Shown in pieces: positions 53,808 through 62,661 of a stretch of DNA of 63,015 nucleotides. The position numbers and the translations under genes are program-made. Positions within the stretch are counted from its first letter, which is position 1; each line of letters begins with the position of its first letter. The notes under the pieces are model-generated. The model was given only the letters and a program-made list of their open reading frames with translations. It did not search any database and was not told the origin of the DNA. The DNA comes from Robiginitomaculum sp. (GTDB taxonomy: Bacteria > Pseudomonadota > Alphaproteobacteria > Caulobacterales > Maricaulaceae), in assembly GCA_002733805.1 (NCBI GenBank), contig NVXG01000009.1, positions 1 to 63,015 on the forward strand, in the 5' to 3' direction.

Positions 53808-54401
53808 TTAAGGTGTTTTGCGAGTGATGGAATGGGCTTCGGTCTCCGAGATAATCCAATCCATTTTTTCATCATGACGTTCCACCGGCATTCTTGAAAT
53901 ACCTTGGGCTTCATAGCCTAACCCTACCGCTACAAAATGCTCATTGGCTTCGCGCAAGCCTGCCAAGGTCCGGTCATAATAGCCGCCGCCATAACCCAAA
54001 CGAAACCCCTTGGCATTAAAGGCCAGCAGCGGAACCAGCGCCATATCCGGTACCACAATTGCTGCATCTTCGGGGGGCTGGTCAATCTCGAACGCACCGC
54101 GAACCAGGTCCTGTCCCGGCTCCCAGACTCGAAAAATCAATGGCTTGTCTTTGGCCACCACCACCGGCAAGCACATGCGTGCGCCGCGAGCTTTTAGTTT
54201 TTCCATCAAGGGCAGGCAGTTAATTTCGCTGCCCTTTGGCGCATAACCAGCAATGGTCAGGCCGCCTCTGGCTACCAATTCGGCTGGAAATCGGGCGGCA
54301 ATTTGCGACCCGGAACGCGGATAGAGCGAAGCCAAGGTTCCGCGCTTGCGTTTCATTTTTGATCGTAGGTCTGTTTTGTCGTTCGTTTTGAACAGCACCA
54401 T
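53808..54401 (-). CDS. fau: 5-formyltetrahydrofolate cyclo-ligase
   Basis: The enzyme converts 5-formyl-THF to methenyl-THF with ATP. The 197 residues contain IAGYAPKGSEINCLPLME, PDMALVPLLAFNAKGFRLGYGGGYYDRTL (the substrate-binding signature) and the C-terminal ERHDEKMDWIISE. It lies downstream of zapA and a 6S RNA candidate, as in many proteobacteria. Confidence 0.94.
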   Translation of the reverse strand: MVLFKTNDKTDLRSKMKRKRGTLASLYPRSGSQIAARFPAELVARGGLTIAGYAPKGSEINCLPLMEKLKARGARMCLPVVVAKDKPLIFRVWEPGQDLVRGAFEIDQPPEDAAIVVPDMALVPLLAFNAKGFRLGYGGGYYDRTLAGLREANEHFVAVGLGYEAQGISRMPVERHDEKMDWIISETEAHSITRKTP

Positions 54402-54432
54402 ATTGGCGGCTCCACATACACCGTTGGGGCGT

Positions 54433-54590
54433 TAAATGCCCTGATGACCCAAGTTTACAGGTGGGCACAATATGAAAGAAACCACGGTTTCAATCAGGGA
54501 TCGTTCCCTCAGGAGAGATTACGGTCGCCGGGATTTTACCCCTGACGTGTGCCGCAGAAACCGCCTGCGGTGCGTTCTAAAGCATTTATA
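54433..54590 (-). ncRNA. ssrS: 6S RNA candidate (ssrS)
   Basis: The 256-base gap between zapA and fau is the normal site of 6S RNA, which sequesters the housekeeping RNA polymerase holoenzyme. On the minus strand it can form GGCACA (near 54555) with TGTGCC (near 54475), and an apical stem AGGGA/TCCCT around an ACGA loop at 54513-54526, leaving an unpaired central region. The assignment rests on synteny and this outline; ends are approximate. Confidence 0.55.
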
Positions 54591-54657
54591 GAAAAAGTGA
54601 AACCCGGTTTTGTGTGGCAAACCGCAAAAACCTGCGTCAAATGGACCGATTGTCGGT

Positions 54658-54981
54658 CTATTCGGACAATTGCGCGACAATTTGTTCGACTTGGTCTGCG
54701 GCATCATGCACCGCCTTTGCGGCTTGCCGCTGGATGGCTTTGGCCTCGGATTGCGCCGAATGGTCCGATCCGGCATCGGTGCGCAAACTGGCCAATTCGT
54801 CAGACAGCACTAATGCTGCCATCAGGAACAATCGCAAATCCCCGATTTGTCCGACCTGCCCAGCTAGTTCAGCAACTTTTTGATCAAACGCTTCGCCCAA
54901 TTTTTGTACATGGGCTTCCTGACCCGGCTCACAACCAATGGAAAAGGCTCGATCATTGACCCGGATGGAGACCTTGCTCAT
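54658..54981 (-). CDS. zapA: cell division protein ZapA
   Basis: ZapA bundles FtsZ filaments at the division site. The 107 residues begin MSKVSIRVNDRAFSIGCEPGQEAHVQKLGEAFDQKV, the family core, with LRLFLMAALVLSDEL and a C-terminal coiled coil. Its start overlaps the stop of the DUF4164 gene. It heads toward the 6S candidate and fau. Confidence 0.92.
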   Translation of the reverse strand: MSKVSIRVNDRAFSIGCEPGQEAHVQKLGEAFDQKVAELAGQVGQIGDLRLFLMAALVLSDELASLRTDAGSDHSAQSEAKAIQRQAAKAVHDAADQVEQIVAQLSE

Positions 54982-55262
54982 CAGCTTGCCCCGCTTTCGC
55001 TTAACGCAGCACGGACATCGGCAATGGCATCATCCAGCGCGGTTCCGGCTTCCTTGGCGGCGTCTTCCATACTGGCAGCACGGCTGCGCGCTTCGTCCAG
55101 TTCGGCGGCCAATCTGGCCCGGTCTTCATCCATATCGCTGGCATCGCTGGCATTTTGCAGGCGTTTTTGTAATTGAGTAGCTTTGGTTTCGAGCTGTTCC
55201 AGCGCACGGGTCAATCGCCGGGTGCCGCTGGCGAACGAATCATCTTGTTCTGTTTTGCTCAT
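54981..55262 (-). CDS. DUF4164 coiled-coil protein
   Basis: From ATG 55262 (MSKTEQDDSF) it has 93 residues, almost entirely a heptad-rich coiled coil (LTRALEQLETKATQLQKRLQNA ... DRARLAAELDEARSRAASMEDAAKEA). DUF4164 proteins accompany zapA in alphaproteobacteria and may work with it in cell division; this is inferred from neighbourhood. The longer frame to 55298 lacks support. Confidence 0.85.
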   Translation of the reverse strand: MSKTEQDDSFASGTRRLTRALEQLETKATQLQKRLQNASDASDMDEDRARLAAELDEARSRAASMEDAAKEAGTALDDAIADVRAALSESGAS

Positions 55263-55466
55263 CTTTACATTGTGACACCTTGGACCCCGGTTCGCCAAGG
55301 GGGAAATCGTGCAAGGGTTTCCCCGGTGCTTCGTCGAAAATAGGGGCTTTGGAGGAATTTGCAGTTGGACCTGTGAAAATCAACTTGTGCTGGTTTTGGA
55401 ACCGGGGCACAGTGCATTCTCAAGAGGTGAACTGGTTGTCTTTTGGTGATACCGAGCGCGATCAAC

Positions 55467-56219
55467 ATGCCAAAAGTGGCCCCGACGATCTTGAAACATT
55501 CAGAAGTCATTGCCTGTTGTCGCGCCCTACAATTATCTGAAAACGCACAGCAATTGACCGATATTTTTGACCAATTTATCCAGGGATTGGGACTGAATAC
55601 CTTTATTTTGGTGGAAGTGACCGATCCGGATATCTATCCAGGTCCAAACCTGTTGATCGGTACGATTCCCAAAAACTATCTGAAAAAATACTGGCAAGGT
55701 GGAAACATATTTCATGATCCAATGACCCGCCAGATTATCCACGCCAATATCCCGGTCCGGTTTTGCGATATTGCCAAAAGCCCGGATCCGACCCGCGATG
55801 AACAAAAAACCATGGACATGCGGGCCAAACAGGGAATTATCGACGGATACTCCTTTCCGCTAAAAGGACGGCTAAACCGATTTGCCATGATGGGGGTGCA
55901 TGGCGATGTTTCCGGGTTTATCGATTGTGATGTGATGCTGCTGGAAATGCTTTGCATTGAGTTTTACCGACAGGCCACGCAGCTGTTCCCATTGCCGGCC
56001 AATTTGCAGCAGGCCGAACACGGCGTGTTGACTAAACGAGAGCGCGAGTGCCTGTCCTGGGTCGCCAAGGGCAAAACCAATTGGGACGTTTCCCAGATTC
56101 TGATGATTACCGAACGCACCGTCCAGTACCACATTGAAAACGCTCGCGAAAAACTGGGAGCCGAATCAAGGTTGCATGCGGTAATTTTAGCGGCTCGGCA
56201 TCTGGAAATCGTTCTGTAA
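55467..56219 (+). CDS. LuxR-family solo regulator with autoinducer-binding domain
   Basis: A 250-residue protein from ATG 55467. Residues 15-175 fit the autoinducer-binding domain: NYLKKYWQGGNIFHDPM aligns with the W-x3-Y...DP pocket of TraR, keeping Tyr75 and Asp84-Pro85 but with Tyr71 in place of Trp57. Residues 187-250 form a LuxR HTH (LTKRERECLSWVAKGKTNWDVSQIL ... RTVQYHIENAREKLGA). No luxI synthase is in the window. A CCTGT-N8-ACAGG palindrome lies 14 bases after its stop. Confidence 0.9.
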   Translation: MPKVAPTILKHSEVIACCRALQLSENAQQLTDIFDQFIQGLGLNTFILVEVTDPDIYPGPNLLIGTIPKNYLKKYWQGGNIFHDPMTRQIIHANIPVRFCDIAKSPDPTRDEQKTMDMRAKQGIIDGYSFPLKGRLNRFAMMGVHGDVSGFIDCDVMLLEMLCIEFYRQATQLFPLPANLQQAEHGVLTKRERECLSWVAKGKTNWDVSQILMITERTVQYHIENAREKLGAESRLHAVILAARHLEIVL

Positions 56220-56233
56220 CACCTTGTTAATTC

Positions 56234-56251
56234 CCTGTAATTTCTAACAGG
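56234..56251. promoter_or_regulatory. lux-box-like palindrome
   Basis: CCTGTAATTTCTAACAGG: a perfect CCTGT-N8-ACAGG inverted repeat, the same half-sites and spacing as the Vibrio lux box. It lies between the luxR-type gene and the small gene at 56438, followed by TAGAAT (56254-56259). Confidence 0.55.
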
Positions 56252-56437
56252 TTTAGAATTATTCCAAATCAGCTTAGGTTGGCTTTGCTGTGAATGGCAG
56301 AGTTTCGATTGTCTTTACTTTGGTACGGAAGTGACATCCCCGTTTTCTTCTTACGCCGAACGAGGCCTCGGACCCCCTCTGTCATTCGCAGCAGCTTACC
56401 CTGCGGTATCGATTTCAACTTTAACGAGAACAATACC

Positions 56438-56677
56438 ATGAACCAGATTGATCAACGACTGGCCCGACTTGAAAAAGAAGGCGAGCAAATGATCGAGCTG
56501 GAGCGCATGTCAGATCCGGATCTGCGCGCCTATTTGCAAAACCTGTCTACGCGTTTTCATGAGATCCAAGACCGCGCTAATACCGAAGCATTTTTGGAAC
56601 TAGCTCGGATTTTGGCTGATTTGCGCGGTGAAATTGGTATGGTCATGCGGGCCTGTGAAATCCGGGCGCTACGCTAG
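56438..56677 (+). CDS. small helical protein of unknown function
   Basis: From ATG 56438 it has 79 residues, mainly two charged amphipathic helices (MNQIDQRLARLEKEGEQMIELERM and STRFHEIQDRANTEAFLELARILADLRGEIGMVM). No family recognised. The longer frame from 56294 has a low-complexity, unlikely N-terminus. Downstream of the lux-box-like site, so it could be a target of the LuxR regulator. Confidence 0.65.
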   Translation: MNQIDQRLARLEKEGEQMIELERMSDPDLRAYLQNLSTRFHEIQDRANTEAFLELARILADLRGEIGMVMRACEIRALR

Positions 56678-56823
56678 CGTTTCTCGTTACATTTTCGGTA
56701 AATTCCCCCAACTCTCTTGCCCCGCACATAAGGGCAGGTTATGACCCGACAATCAGTTTGAACCATTTGTAAAAACGCCGGGTGGCACGGGTGGCTTTTT
56801 CCGGCTTCTGCTAGGAGAAAGAC

Positions 56824-57831
56824 GTGGCAATTCGGGTAGCAATTAATGGGTTTGGCCGGATCGGCCGGTTGGTATTTCGTTCCATCATCGAGCATAACCG
56901 AACCGACATTGAAGTGGTGGCGATCAATGATCTTGGTCCAGTGGCGACCAGCGCTCATTTGCTGAAATATGATAGCTCACATGGCATATTAAATGCCGAA
57001 GTCACATCAGACGAAGACAGCCTGTCAGTTGATGGCCGCTCGGTGCGGGTGTTGGCGCAGCGCGACCCAGCCAATTTGCCATGGGGCGCGTTGGGCGTGG
57101 ACATCGTTATGGAGTGTACCGGATTTTTTGCCTCCAAGGAAAAATCCATGGCCCACATCAAGGCTGGAGCCAAACGGGTACTCATTTCCGCCCCGGCCGG
57201 TGGCGCGGACAAAACCATTGTGTTCGGGGTCAACTCGGACACACTTGGCCCGGATGATCTGGTGGTTTCCAATGCGTCTTGTACGACCAATTGCCTGTCA
57301 CCCGTGGCCAAAGTGCTGCATGACACCTTTGGGATCGAGCGTGGCTATATGACCACCATTCACGCCTATACCGGCGATCAGCCAACTTTGGATACCATGC
57401 ACTCGGACATGTACCGGGCCAGATCGGCCGCCATGTCGATGATCCCGACTTCTACCGGCGCGGCCAAGGCGGTTGGGCTGGTTCTACCGGAATTGGCTGG
57501 CAAGCTAGATGGCTCGTCGATCCGGGTTCCGACCCCCAATGTCTCTTGTGTTGATCTGTGTTTTGATACGGCCAAAGAAGCCAGCGTTGAAAGCGTCAAT
57601 GCCGCGATTATTGCGGCGGCAGATGGTCCGATGAAAGGCGTGCTCGGCTATTCCGATGCGCCTTTGGTTTCGATCGATTATAATCACAACGCCAATTCCT
57701 CGACCTTTGCTCTGCCGCAAACTCAGGTGATGGACGGTCGTTTTGTGCGTATTTTGACTTGGTATGACAATGAATGGGGTTTTGCCACCCGGATGTCGGA
57801 TACGGCAGCCGTCATGGGCAAGTTCCTCTAG
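56824..57831 (+). CDS. gap: glyceraldehyde-3-phosphate dehydrogenase, type I
   Basis: GAPDH converts glyceraldehyde-3-phosphate to 1,3-bisphosphoglycerate. The 335 residues start at GTG. The NAD motif is VAINGFGRIGR, the catalytic Cys153 is in SNASCTTNC, and the C-terminal WYDNEWGFATRM is intact. First gene of the glycolytic cluster gap-pgk-fba. Confidence 0.97.
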   Translation: MAIRVAINGFGRIGRLVFRSIIEHNRTDIEVVAINDLGPVATSAHLLKYDSSHGILNAEVTSDEDSLSVDGRSVRVLAQRDPANLPWGALGVDIVMECTGFFASKEKSMAHIKAGAKRVLISAPAGGADKTIVFGVNSDTLGPDDLVVSNASCTTNCLSPVAKVLHDTFGIERGYMTTIHAYTGDQPTLDTMHSDMYRARSAAMSMIPTSTGAAKAVGLVLPELAGKLDGSSIRVPTPNVSCVDLCFDTAKEASVESVNAAIIAAADGPMKGVLGYSDAPLVSIDYNHNANSSTFALPQTQVMDGRFVRILTWYDNEWGFATRMSDTAAVMGKFL

Positions 57832-57846
57832 TCGGGAGACGGGCGG

Positions 57847-59040
57847 ATGTCTGCTTTTCGGCGATTAGAAACAGCCAGTCCCAGCGGTAAAACTGTGTTG
57901 GTGCGGGTAGATTTCAATGTGCCCATGAGCGATGGCAGGGTTAGCGATGACACAAGGCTGATCCGGGCCGCGCCGACCATCAAGTATTTATGCGAAGCAG
58001 GCGCAAAAGTCGTCCTGCTGTCGCATTTTGGACGACCCGGCGGAAAACCTGACCCGCACATGAGTTTGTCGCAAGTGGTACCAAAGCTGGCCAAGGTGTT
58101 GGGTTCCCCGGTCAGCTTTGCCAAAGATTGTGTGGGACCAGTGGCGCAAACCGCCATTGACGACATGGCGCCCGGTCAGGTCTTGTTGTTGGAAAACACC
58201 CGCTTTCATGCAGGCGAGAGCGCAAATGACCCTGAGCTAGCCAAACAAATGGCCGCCTTGGGCGATTTGTTTGTCAGTGATGCGTTTTCGGTGGTCCACC
58301 GGGCCCATGCTTCGAATGTGGGCATTGCCGGACATTTGGAAGGGTTTGCCGGTTTGGCGCTAGAACGTGAACTGGATCATCTGACCCAAGCCTTGGGCCA
58401 CCCGGTCAAGCCGGTGCTGGCCATAGTCGGCGGCGCCAAGGTCTCGACCAAAATTGATCTGCTGCAAAATCTGGTCACCCAGGTCGACATGCTCTGTGTC
58501 GGCGGCGGCATGGCCAATACGTTCCTGCACGCTTTAGGTCATAAGGTCGGTACATCGCTTTGTGAGCCGGATTTAAGTTCGCTGGCTCGAACCATTATGC
58601 AAAAGGCCAAGATTTCCGGCTGCGAGATTTTGCTGCCCAAAGACGTGGTGGTCGCTAAGGAATTTGCGGCCAATGCGGCGCACACCACGCGGTTGGCCAC
58701 AGCGGTACGCGACGATGAAATGATCTTGGATGCCGGACCGATGGCGGTGGACGCTTTGGCCGATGCCATGGATCGGGCCAAAACCCTGATCTGGAATGGC
58801 CCATTGGGCGCGTTTGAGATGGAACCGTTTGATACGGGCACACTTGAGGCGGCGCGCTATGCAGCCAAACGAACTAACGCTAAAAAACTAATCTCGGTGG
58901 CCGGTGGCGGCGATACTGTGGCGGCGCTGAATCTGGCCGGGATCGCCGATCAATTTACCTTTATTTCAACCGCTGGCGGTGCTTTCCTGGAATGGATGGA
59001 AGGCAAAGATCTGCCGGGGGTTCGCTGTCTTTCAACCTAA
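57847..59040 (+). CDS. pgk: phosphoglycerate kinase
   Basis: PGK transfers phosphate from 1,3-bisphosphoglycerate to ADP. The 397 residues show the N-domain (VLVRVDFNVPM, VVLLSHFGRPGGKPD), the hinge and the C-domain nucleotide site (GPLGAFEMEPFDTGT, SVAGGGDTVAAL). 15 bases after gap. Confidence 0.97.
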   Translation: MSAFRRLETASPSGKTVLVRVDFNVPMSDGRVSDDTRLIRAAPTIKYLCEAGAKVVLLSHFGRPGGKPDPHMSLSQVVPKLAKVLGSPVSFAKDCVGPVAQTAIDDMAPGQVLLLENTRFHAGESANDPELAKQMAALGDLFVSDAFSVVHRAHASNVGIAGHLEGFAGLALERELDHLTQALGHPVKPVLAIVGGAKVSTKIDLLQNLVTQVDMLCVGGGMANTFLHALGHKVGTSLCEPDLSSLARTIMQKAKISGCEILLPKDVVVAKEFAANAAHTTRLATAVRDDEMILDAGPMAVDALADAMDRAKTLIWNGPLGAFEMEPFDTGTLEAARYAAKRTNAKKLISVAGGGDTVAALNLAGIADQFTFISTAGGAFLEWMEGKDLPGVRCLST

Positions 59041-59067
59041 TCCAAAAAACAAATCTTGGGGACACCA

Positions 59068-60090
59068 ATGAATCTTGAAAATCTGAACTTTATTGCCAAT
59101 CACATGACTGCGCCCGGCACGGGCATTCTAGCCGCCGACGAAAGCCATGGCACCATCAAAAAGCGGTTTGACAATATCGCGGTGGAAAGTACCGAAACCA
59201 ATCGCCGCGACTGGCGCGAAATGTTGTTTCGGTCCAATGAAGCGATGACCAAATACATTGGGGGGGTCATTCTGTTTGATGAAACCCTGCGCCAAAAAAG
59301 TGATGACGGTACACCTTTGGTTGATCTGATTGATGCCGCTGGCGCGGTACCGGGGATCAAGGTCGATGCTGGTGCGCATGACATGGCCGGATTTTCCGGG
59401 GAAAAAGTCACCAATGGTTTGGATGGCTTACGGGACCGGATGAAAGAATATTATCAATTGGGCGCGCGCTTTGCCAAATGGCGGGCGGTCATTGAAATTG
59501 ACGGACACCGGCCGAGCGCCGCGTGTGTTTCAACCAACACCCACGCTTTGGCCCGCTATGCAGCGATCTGTCAGGAAGCGCAGATTGTGCCGATTGTTGA
59601 GCCGGAAGTTTTGATGGGCGGCGAACACACGATTGACCGCTATGCCGAGGTTACCGAATGGGTGCTCAAACATCTGTTTATGGATCTGCACATGCACGGT
59701 GTTGCCCTAGAAGGGATTGTGCTGAAACCCAATATGGTTATTTCCGGCAAAACCTGTGCCGTGCAAGCCGATGTGGATGAAGTGGCGGAAAAAACCGTTC
59801 GGGTATTGCGCGCCACGGTTCCAGCTTCGGTGCCGGGTGTGGCTTTCTTGTCGGGTGGTCAAGGCAACCGCCAAGCGACCGTACACCTAAACGCGATGAA
59901 TGCCGGGTATGATTTACCGTGGAATTTGACCTTCTCATTTGGTAGGGCTTTGCAAAAATCCGCTTTGGCAGCGTGGAAAGGCAAAAACGTAGCGGCAGGG
60001 CAAGCAGCCTTCGCGCACCGCGCCAAGATGAACTCACTGGCCAGCTTGGGCAAATGGACCGCCGAGCAAGAGGCCGAACTGGACGGGTAA
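59068..60090 (+). CDS. fba: fructose-bisphosphate aldolase, class I
   Basis: A Schiff-base aldolase of 340 residues from ATG 59068. Motifs include ILAADESHGTIKKRF, the substrate region KWRAVIEI and the active Lys220 in EGIVLKPNMV. Class I is the animal/plant-like form; many bacteria use metal-dependent class II instead. In operon with gap and pgk. Confidence 0.95.
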   Translation: MNLENLNFIANHMTAPGTGILAADESHGTIKKRFDNIAVESTETNRRDWREMLFRSNEAMTKYIGGVILFDETLRQKSDDGTPLVDLIDAAGAVPGIKVDAGAHDMAGFSGEKVTNGLDGLRDRMKEYYQLGARFAKWRAVIEIDGHRPSAACVSTNTHALARYAAICQEAQIVPIVEPEVLMGGEHTIDRYAEVTEWVLKHLFMDLHMHGVALEGIVLKPNMVISGKTCAVQADVDEVAEKTVRVLRATVPASVPGVAFLSGGQGNRQATVHLNAMNAGYDLPWNLTFSFGRALQKSALAAWKGKNVAAGQAAFAHRAKMNSLASLGKWTAEQEAELDG

Positions 60091-60118
60091 TCCGCCCAAA
60101 CAACTGAAATAACATTTG

Positions 60119-60751
60119 ATGTCCCTCACCCAGATTTACCTGCTGACTCCGCCGCAAATTCCTGATCTGGATGGGTTTGCCGTCCAATTGGATGCGGTGT
60201 GTGCGGCGGTAGAAATCGCGTCTTTGCAAATCCGTTTGAAAGACGGGAGCGCGGCGCAAGTTGGCGAAGCGTTTGCAGTTTTGGCTCCGATTGCCCGAAG
60301 CCATGGTACCATCGTCATTTTGAATGATGACCCTGAACTGGCGCGGGAACTCGGTGCGGACGGGGTGCATGTGGGCCAAAGTGATATGAGCGTAAAAGCG
60401 GCTCGTAAAATATTGGGCCCAGATAAGGTCATTGGCGCAACCGCCCACAATTCGCGGCATTTGGCCATGGAAGCTGGCGAGGCCGGGGCTGATTATGTGG
60501 CGTTTGGCGCTTTTTATCCAAGCGCCACGAAAAAGACAGAATTTACCGCGACACCGGACTTGCTAAGCTGGTGGTCCGATCTGTTTGAACTGCCGTGCGT
60601 GGCAATTGGTGGAATAAATCCGCAAAATGCCGGTGCGCTGGCTGAGGCCGGAGCCGATTTTGTGGCGTTGAGCGCTGGTATCTGGAATGCCGAAACCGAT
60701 CCGGTGGCGGCGATCAAACAACTGGCGAAGTCTTTGATGGAAGCTGAATGA
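60119..60751 (+). CDS. thiE: thiamine-phosphate synthase family protein
   Basis: A 210-residue TIM barrel from ATG 60119. It contains LQIRLKDGSAAQ, VILNDDPELARELGADGVHVGQSD, IGATAHNSRHLAMEAGEAGADYVAFGAFYPSATKK and CVAIGGINPQNAGALAEAGADFVALSAGIW, the ThiE core. The Q-R-K and L-G-Q-E-D motifs are slightly altered, so it may be a ThiE-like protein. Overlaps the Sel1 gene by 4 bases. Confidence 0.82.
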   Translation: MSLTQIYLLTPPQIPDLDGFAVQLDAVCAAVEIASLQIRLKDGSAAQVGEAFAVLAPIARSHGTIVILNDDPELARELGADGVHVGQSDMSVKAARKILGPDKVIGATAHNSRHLAMEAGEAGADYVAFGAFYPSATKKTEFTATPDLLSWWSDLFELPCVAIGGINPQNAGALAEAGADFVALSAGIWNAETDPVAAIKQLAKSLMEAE

Positions 60752-61962
60752 AGAATTTAATGATGGTCCTGATGCTGGCCGCCCTAAGTGCGCCGGTTCT
60801 AGCCCAGGAAACAGAACCCAAGCTGGGCCCACCTTTAGCCCCAAGCGTTAAACCAAGTACTGAATCAGCGCCGGGTAAGCTTACAATCAATCAAGACGAA
60901 GATGCCGCTCCAAACGCTGCGGAATTGCAACTTCAATTGCCGGGGCTGGATCAATTTCCGGTCGGACTGGAAGTCGGTGAAGCGTGGCAAGCGTGGCAAA
61001 GCGGAGATTATGTCAAGGCGCGAGTATTGGCAGCGCGGGCCGGGGCCAATGGCGAGCCCCAAGCCAAACTGCTGTTCGGTATCTTGTTGGATCAAGGTCT
61101 GGGTGGCCCACCCAATCCGGTTAATGCGGTCAAATGGTATCGCGAAGCGGCGGATGATGATGAAGTTGATGCGGTATTGGCGCTGGCCGGGATGGCTTTT
61201 GCTGCGCGCGGCGGTCTGGCCATCAGTGATGGCCGGGCTTTTTTACGCAAAGCCGTCACACTGGGCAGTACTGATGCCATGTTGGCACTGGGCCGGGCGT
61301 TGGCTTCGGGGCATGGCGGACCCTTGGATGAGATCAGGGCTGAGGCCCAATTTCGCGCAGCAATTGCTCACGGGCTAAACCCGGCACGTACTGCTTTGGG
61401 CGATTTATTACTGACTCAAGGCAAGGATGCAGAAGCGTTGGCATTGTATCGCACGGCTGTTTTTGGCGGGGATGCCGAAGCGGCTTGGAAAGCCGGTGTG
61501 TTGCAAGCCGATCCGGACAGTGCGGTCTACGCACCCGAAAAAGGCCATCAACAATTGCTCACTGCGGCTGAGGCGGGGAACCGCGAAGCGATGACGGCTC
61601 TGGGTTTGTTTCTGGCTGGAGTTGAACCCCCTTTGCAAGCGAACGCTGCTCGCTGGTTTCGCAAAGCCGCCGAATTAGAAGAGCCGGAAGGGCAATACCT
61701 GTATGCCTTGGTGTTGGCCAAAGGCGAGGGGGTCCAACAGGATCGTGAAATGGCTTACGAATGGGCCTTGCGGGCCATTGCCGGGGATCGCTTTCAGGAT
61801 GAATACTGGCATTTGGCTGATGTGTTGCGCGATGCATTGCCGCCCGTAGTGCGCGACCTAGCCCATGCCCGCTCCAAAATGCCCTTGTCCATCGCTTCGG
61901 CCAATCCGGCGCCAGACCCGGTGCTTGATCCGGTACTGGCCCCGGTGCAGGGCAGCGATTGA
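60748..61962 (+). CDS. periplasmic Sel1-repeat protein
   Basis: A 404-residue protein with a signal peptide (MMVLMLAALSAPVLAQ), a Pro-rich stretch, then Sel1/TPR-like repeats (LLFGILLDQGLGGPPNPVNAVKWYREAA, ALGLFLAGVEPPLQANAARWFRKAAELEE, LYALVLAKGEGVQQDREMAYEWALRA). A Pro-Asp-rich tail ends it. Sel1 proteins scaffold complexes; partner unknown. Translationally coupled to thiE. Confidence 0.85.
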   Translation: MKNLMMVLMLAALSAPVLAQETEPKLGPPLAPSVKPSTESAPGKLTINQDEDAAPNAAELQLQLPGLDQFPVGLEVGEAWQAWQSGDYVKARVLAARAGANGEPQAKLLFGILLDQGLGGPPNPVNAVKWYREAADDDEVDAVLALAGMAFAARGGLAISDGRAFLRKAVTLGSTDAMLALGRALASGHGGPLDEIRAEAQFRAAIAHGLNPARTALGDLLLTQGKDAEALALYRTAVFGGDAEAAWKAGVLQADPDSAVYAPEKGHQQLLTAAEAGNREAMTALGLFLAGVEPPLQANAARWFRKAAELEEPEGQYLYALVLAKGEGVQQDREMAYEWALRAIAGDRFQDEYWHLADVLRDALPPVVRDLAHARSKMPLSIASANPAPDPVLDPVLAPVQGSD

Positions 61963-62061
61963 ACGGCTTATTTTCACACACCTTTTTGGCAAAACTGGTT
62001 GGCACATTTCGGTCAGTGCTATAGAGGTCGCGCTTTATAGCGACACTTTGGAAGTTGGCCC

Positions 62062-62625
62062 ATGAAAATCAACGGCAATGAAATCCGTCCCGGCAATGTG
62101 ATCGAGCATCAGAACTCGCTCTGGCTGGCGGTCAAGTGCAATGCGGTCAAACCGGGCAAGGGCGGCGCGTTTAATCAGGTTGAATTAAAAAACCTGATCA
62201 ATGGCAGCAAGTTGAATGAACGATTTCGTTCGTCGGAAAAAGTCGAAAAAGTTCGGCTGGAACAAAAGCCCCATACCTATTTGTACGACAATGGCGACAC
62301 GTTGGCCTTTATGGACAGCGAGACTTTTGAGCAGATTGAACTGATGAAGGAATTTATCGGTGACAGCGCGGCCTATTTGCAGGACGGCATGCAAATCAGC
62401 ATCGAATTCCACGAAGAACGAGCCATTCGCGTCAGCCTGCCGGAGCAAGTGATCTTGCAGATTGCCGAAACTGAACCGGTGGTAAAGGGGCAAACTGCGG
62501 CCAACTCATTCAAACCTGCCATTTTGGAAAACGGGGTCCGGACCTCGGTCCCGCCATTTGTTGGAGTGGACGAAAGAATTGTCGTCTCAACCACCGATGG
62601 CTCCTATGTAAAACGGGCTGACTAA
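62062..62625 (+). CDS. efp: elongation factor P
   Basis: EF-P rescues ribosomes stalled at polyproline. 187 residues, three OB-like domains. The modifiable Lys lies in VKPGKGGAF (Lys33). Ends with the typical [21 protein letters not shown]. Promoter probably in the 99-base gap upstream. Confidence 0.97.
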   Translation: MKINGNEIRPGNVIEHQNSLWLAVKCNAVKPGKGGAFNQVELKNLINGSKLNERFRSSEKVEKVRLEQKPHTYLYDNGDTLAFMDSETFEQIELMKEFIGDSAAYLQDGMQISIEFHEERAIRVSLPEQVILQIAETEPVVKGQTAANSFKPAILENGVRTSVPPFVGVDERIVVSTTDGSYVKRAD

Positions 62626-62661
62626 TCCCACTTCATTTGGCGACAAAACAGGATCAAGACC

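Noticed and set aside
56294..56437. Upstream extension of the small gene at 56438
   Set aside because: Encodes an odd basic segment with no family support and would overlap the likely promoter region of the lux-box site.
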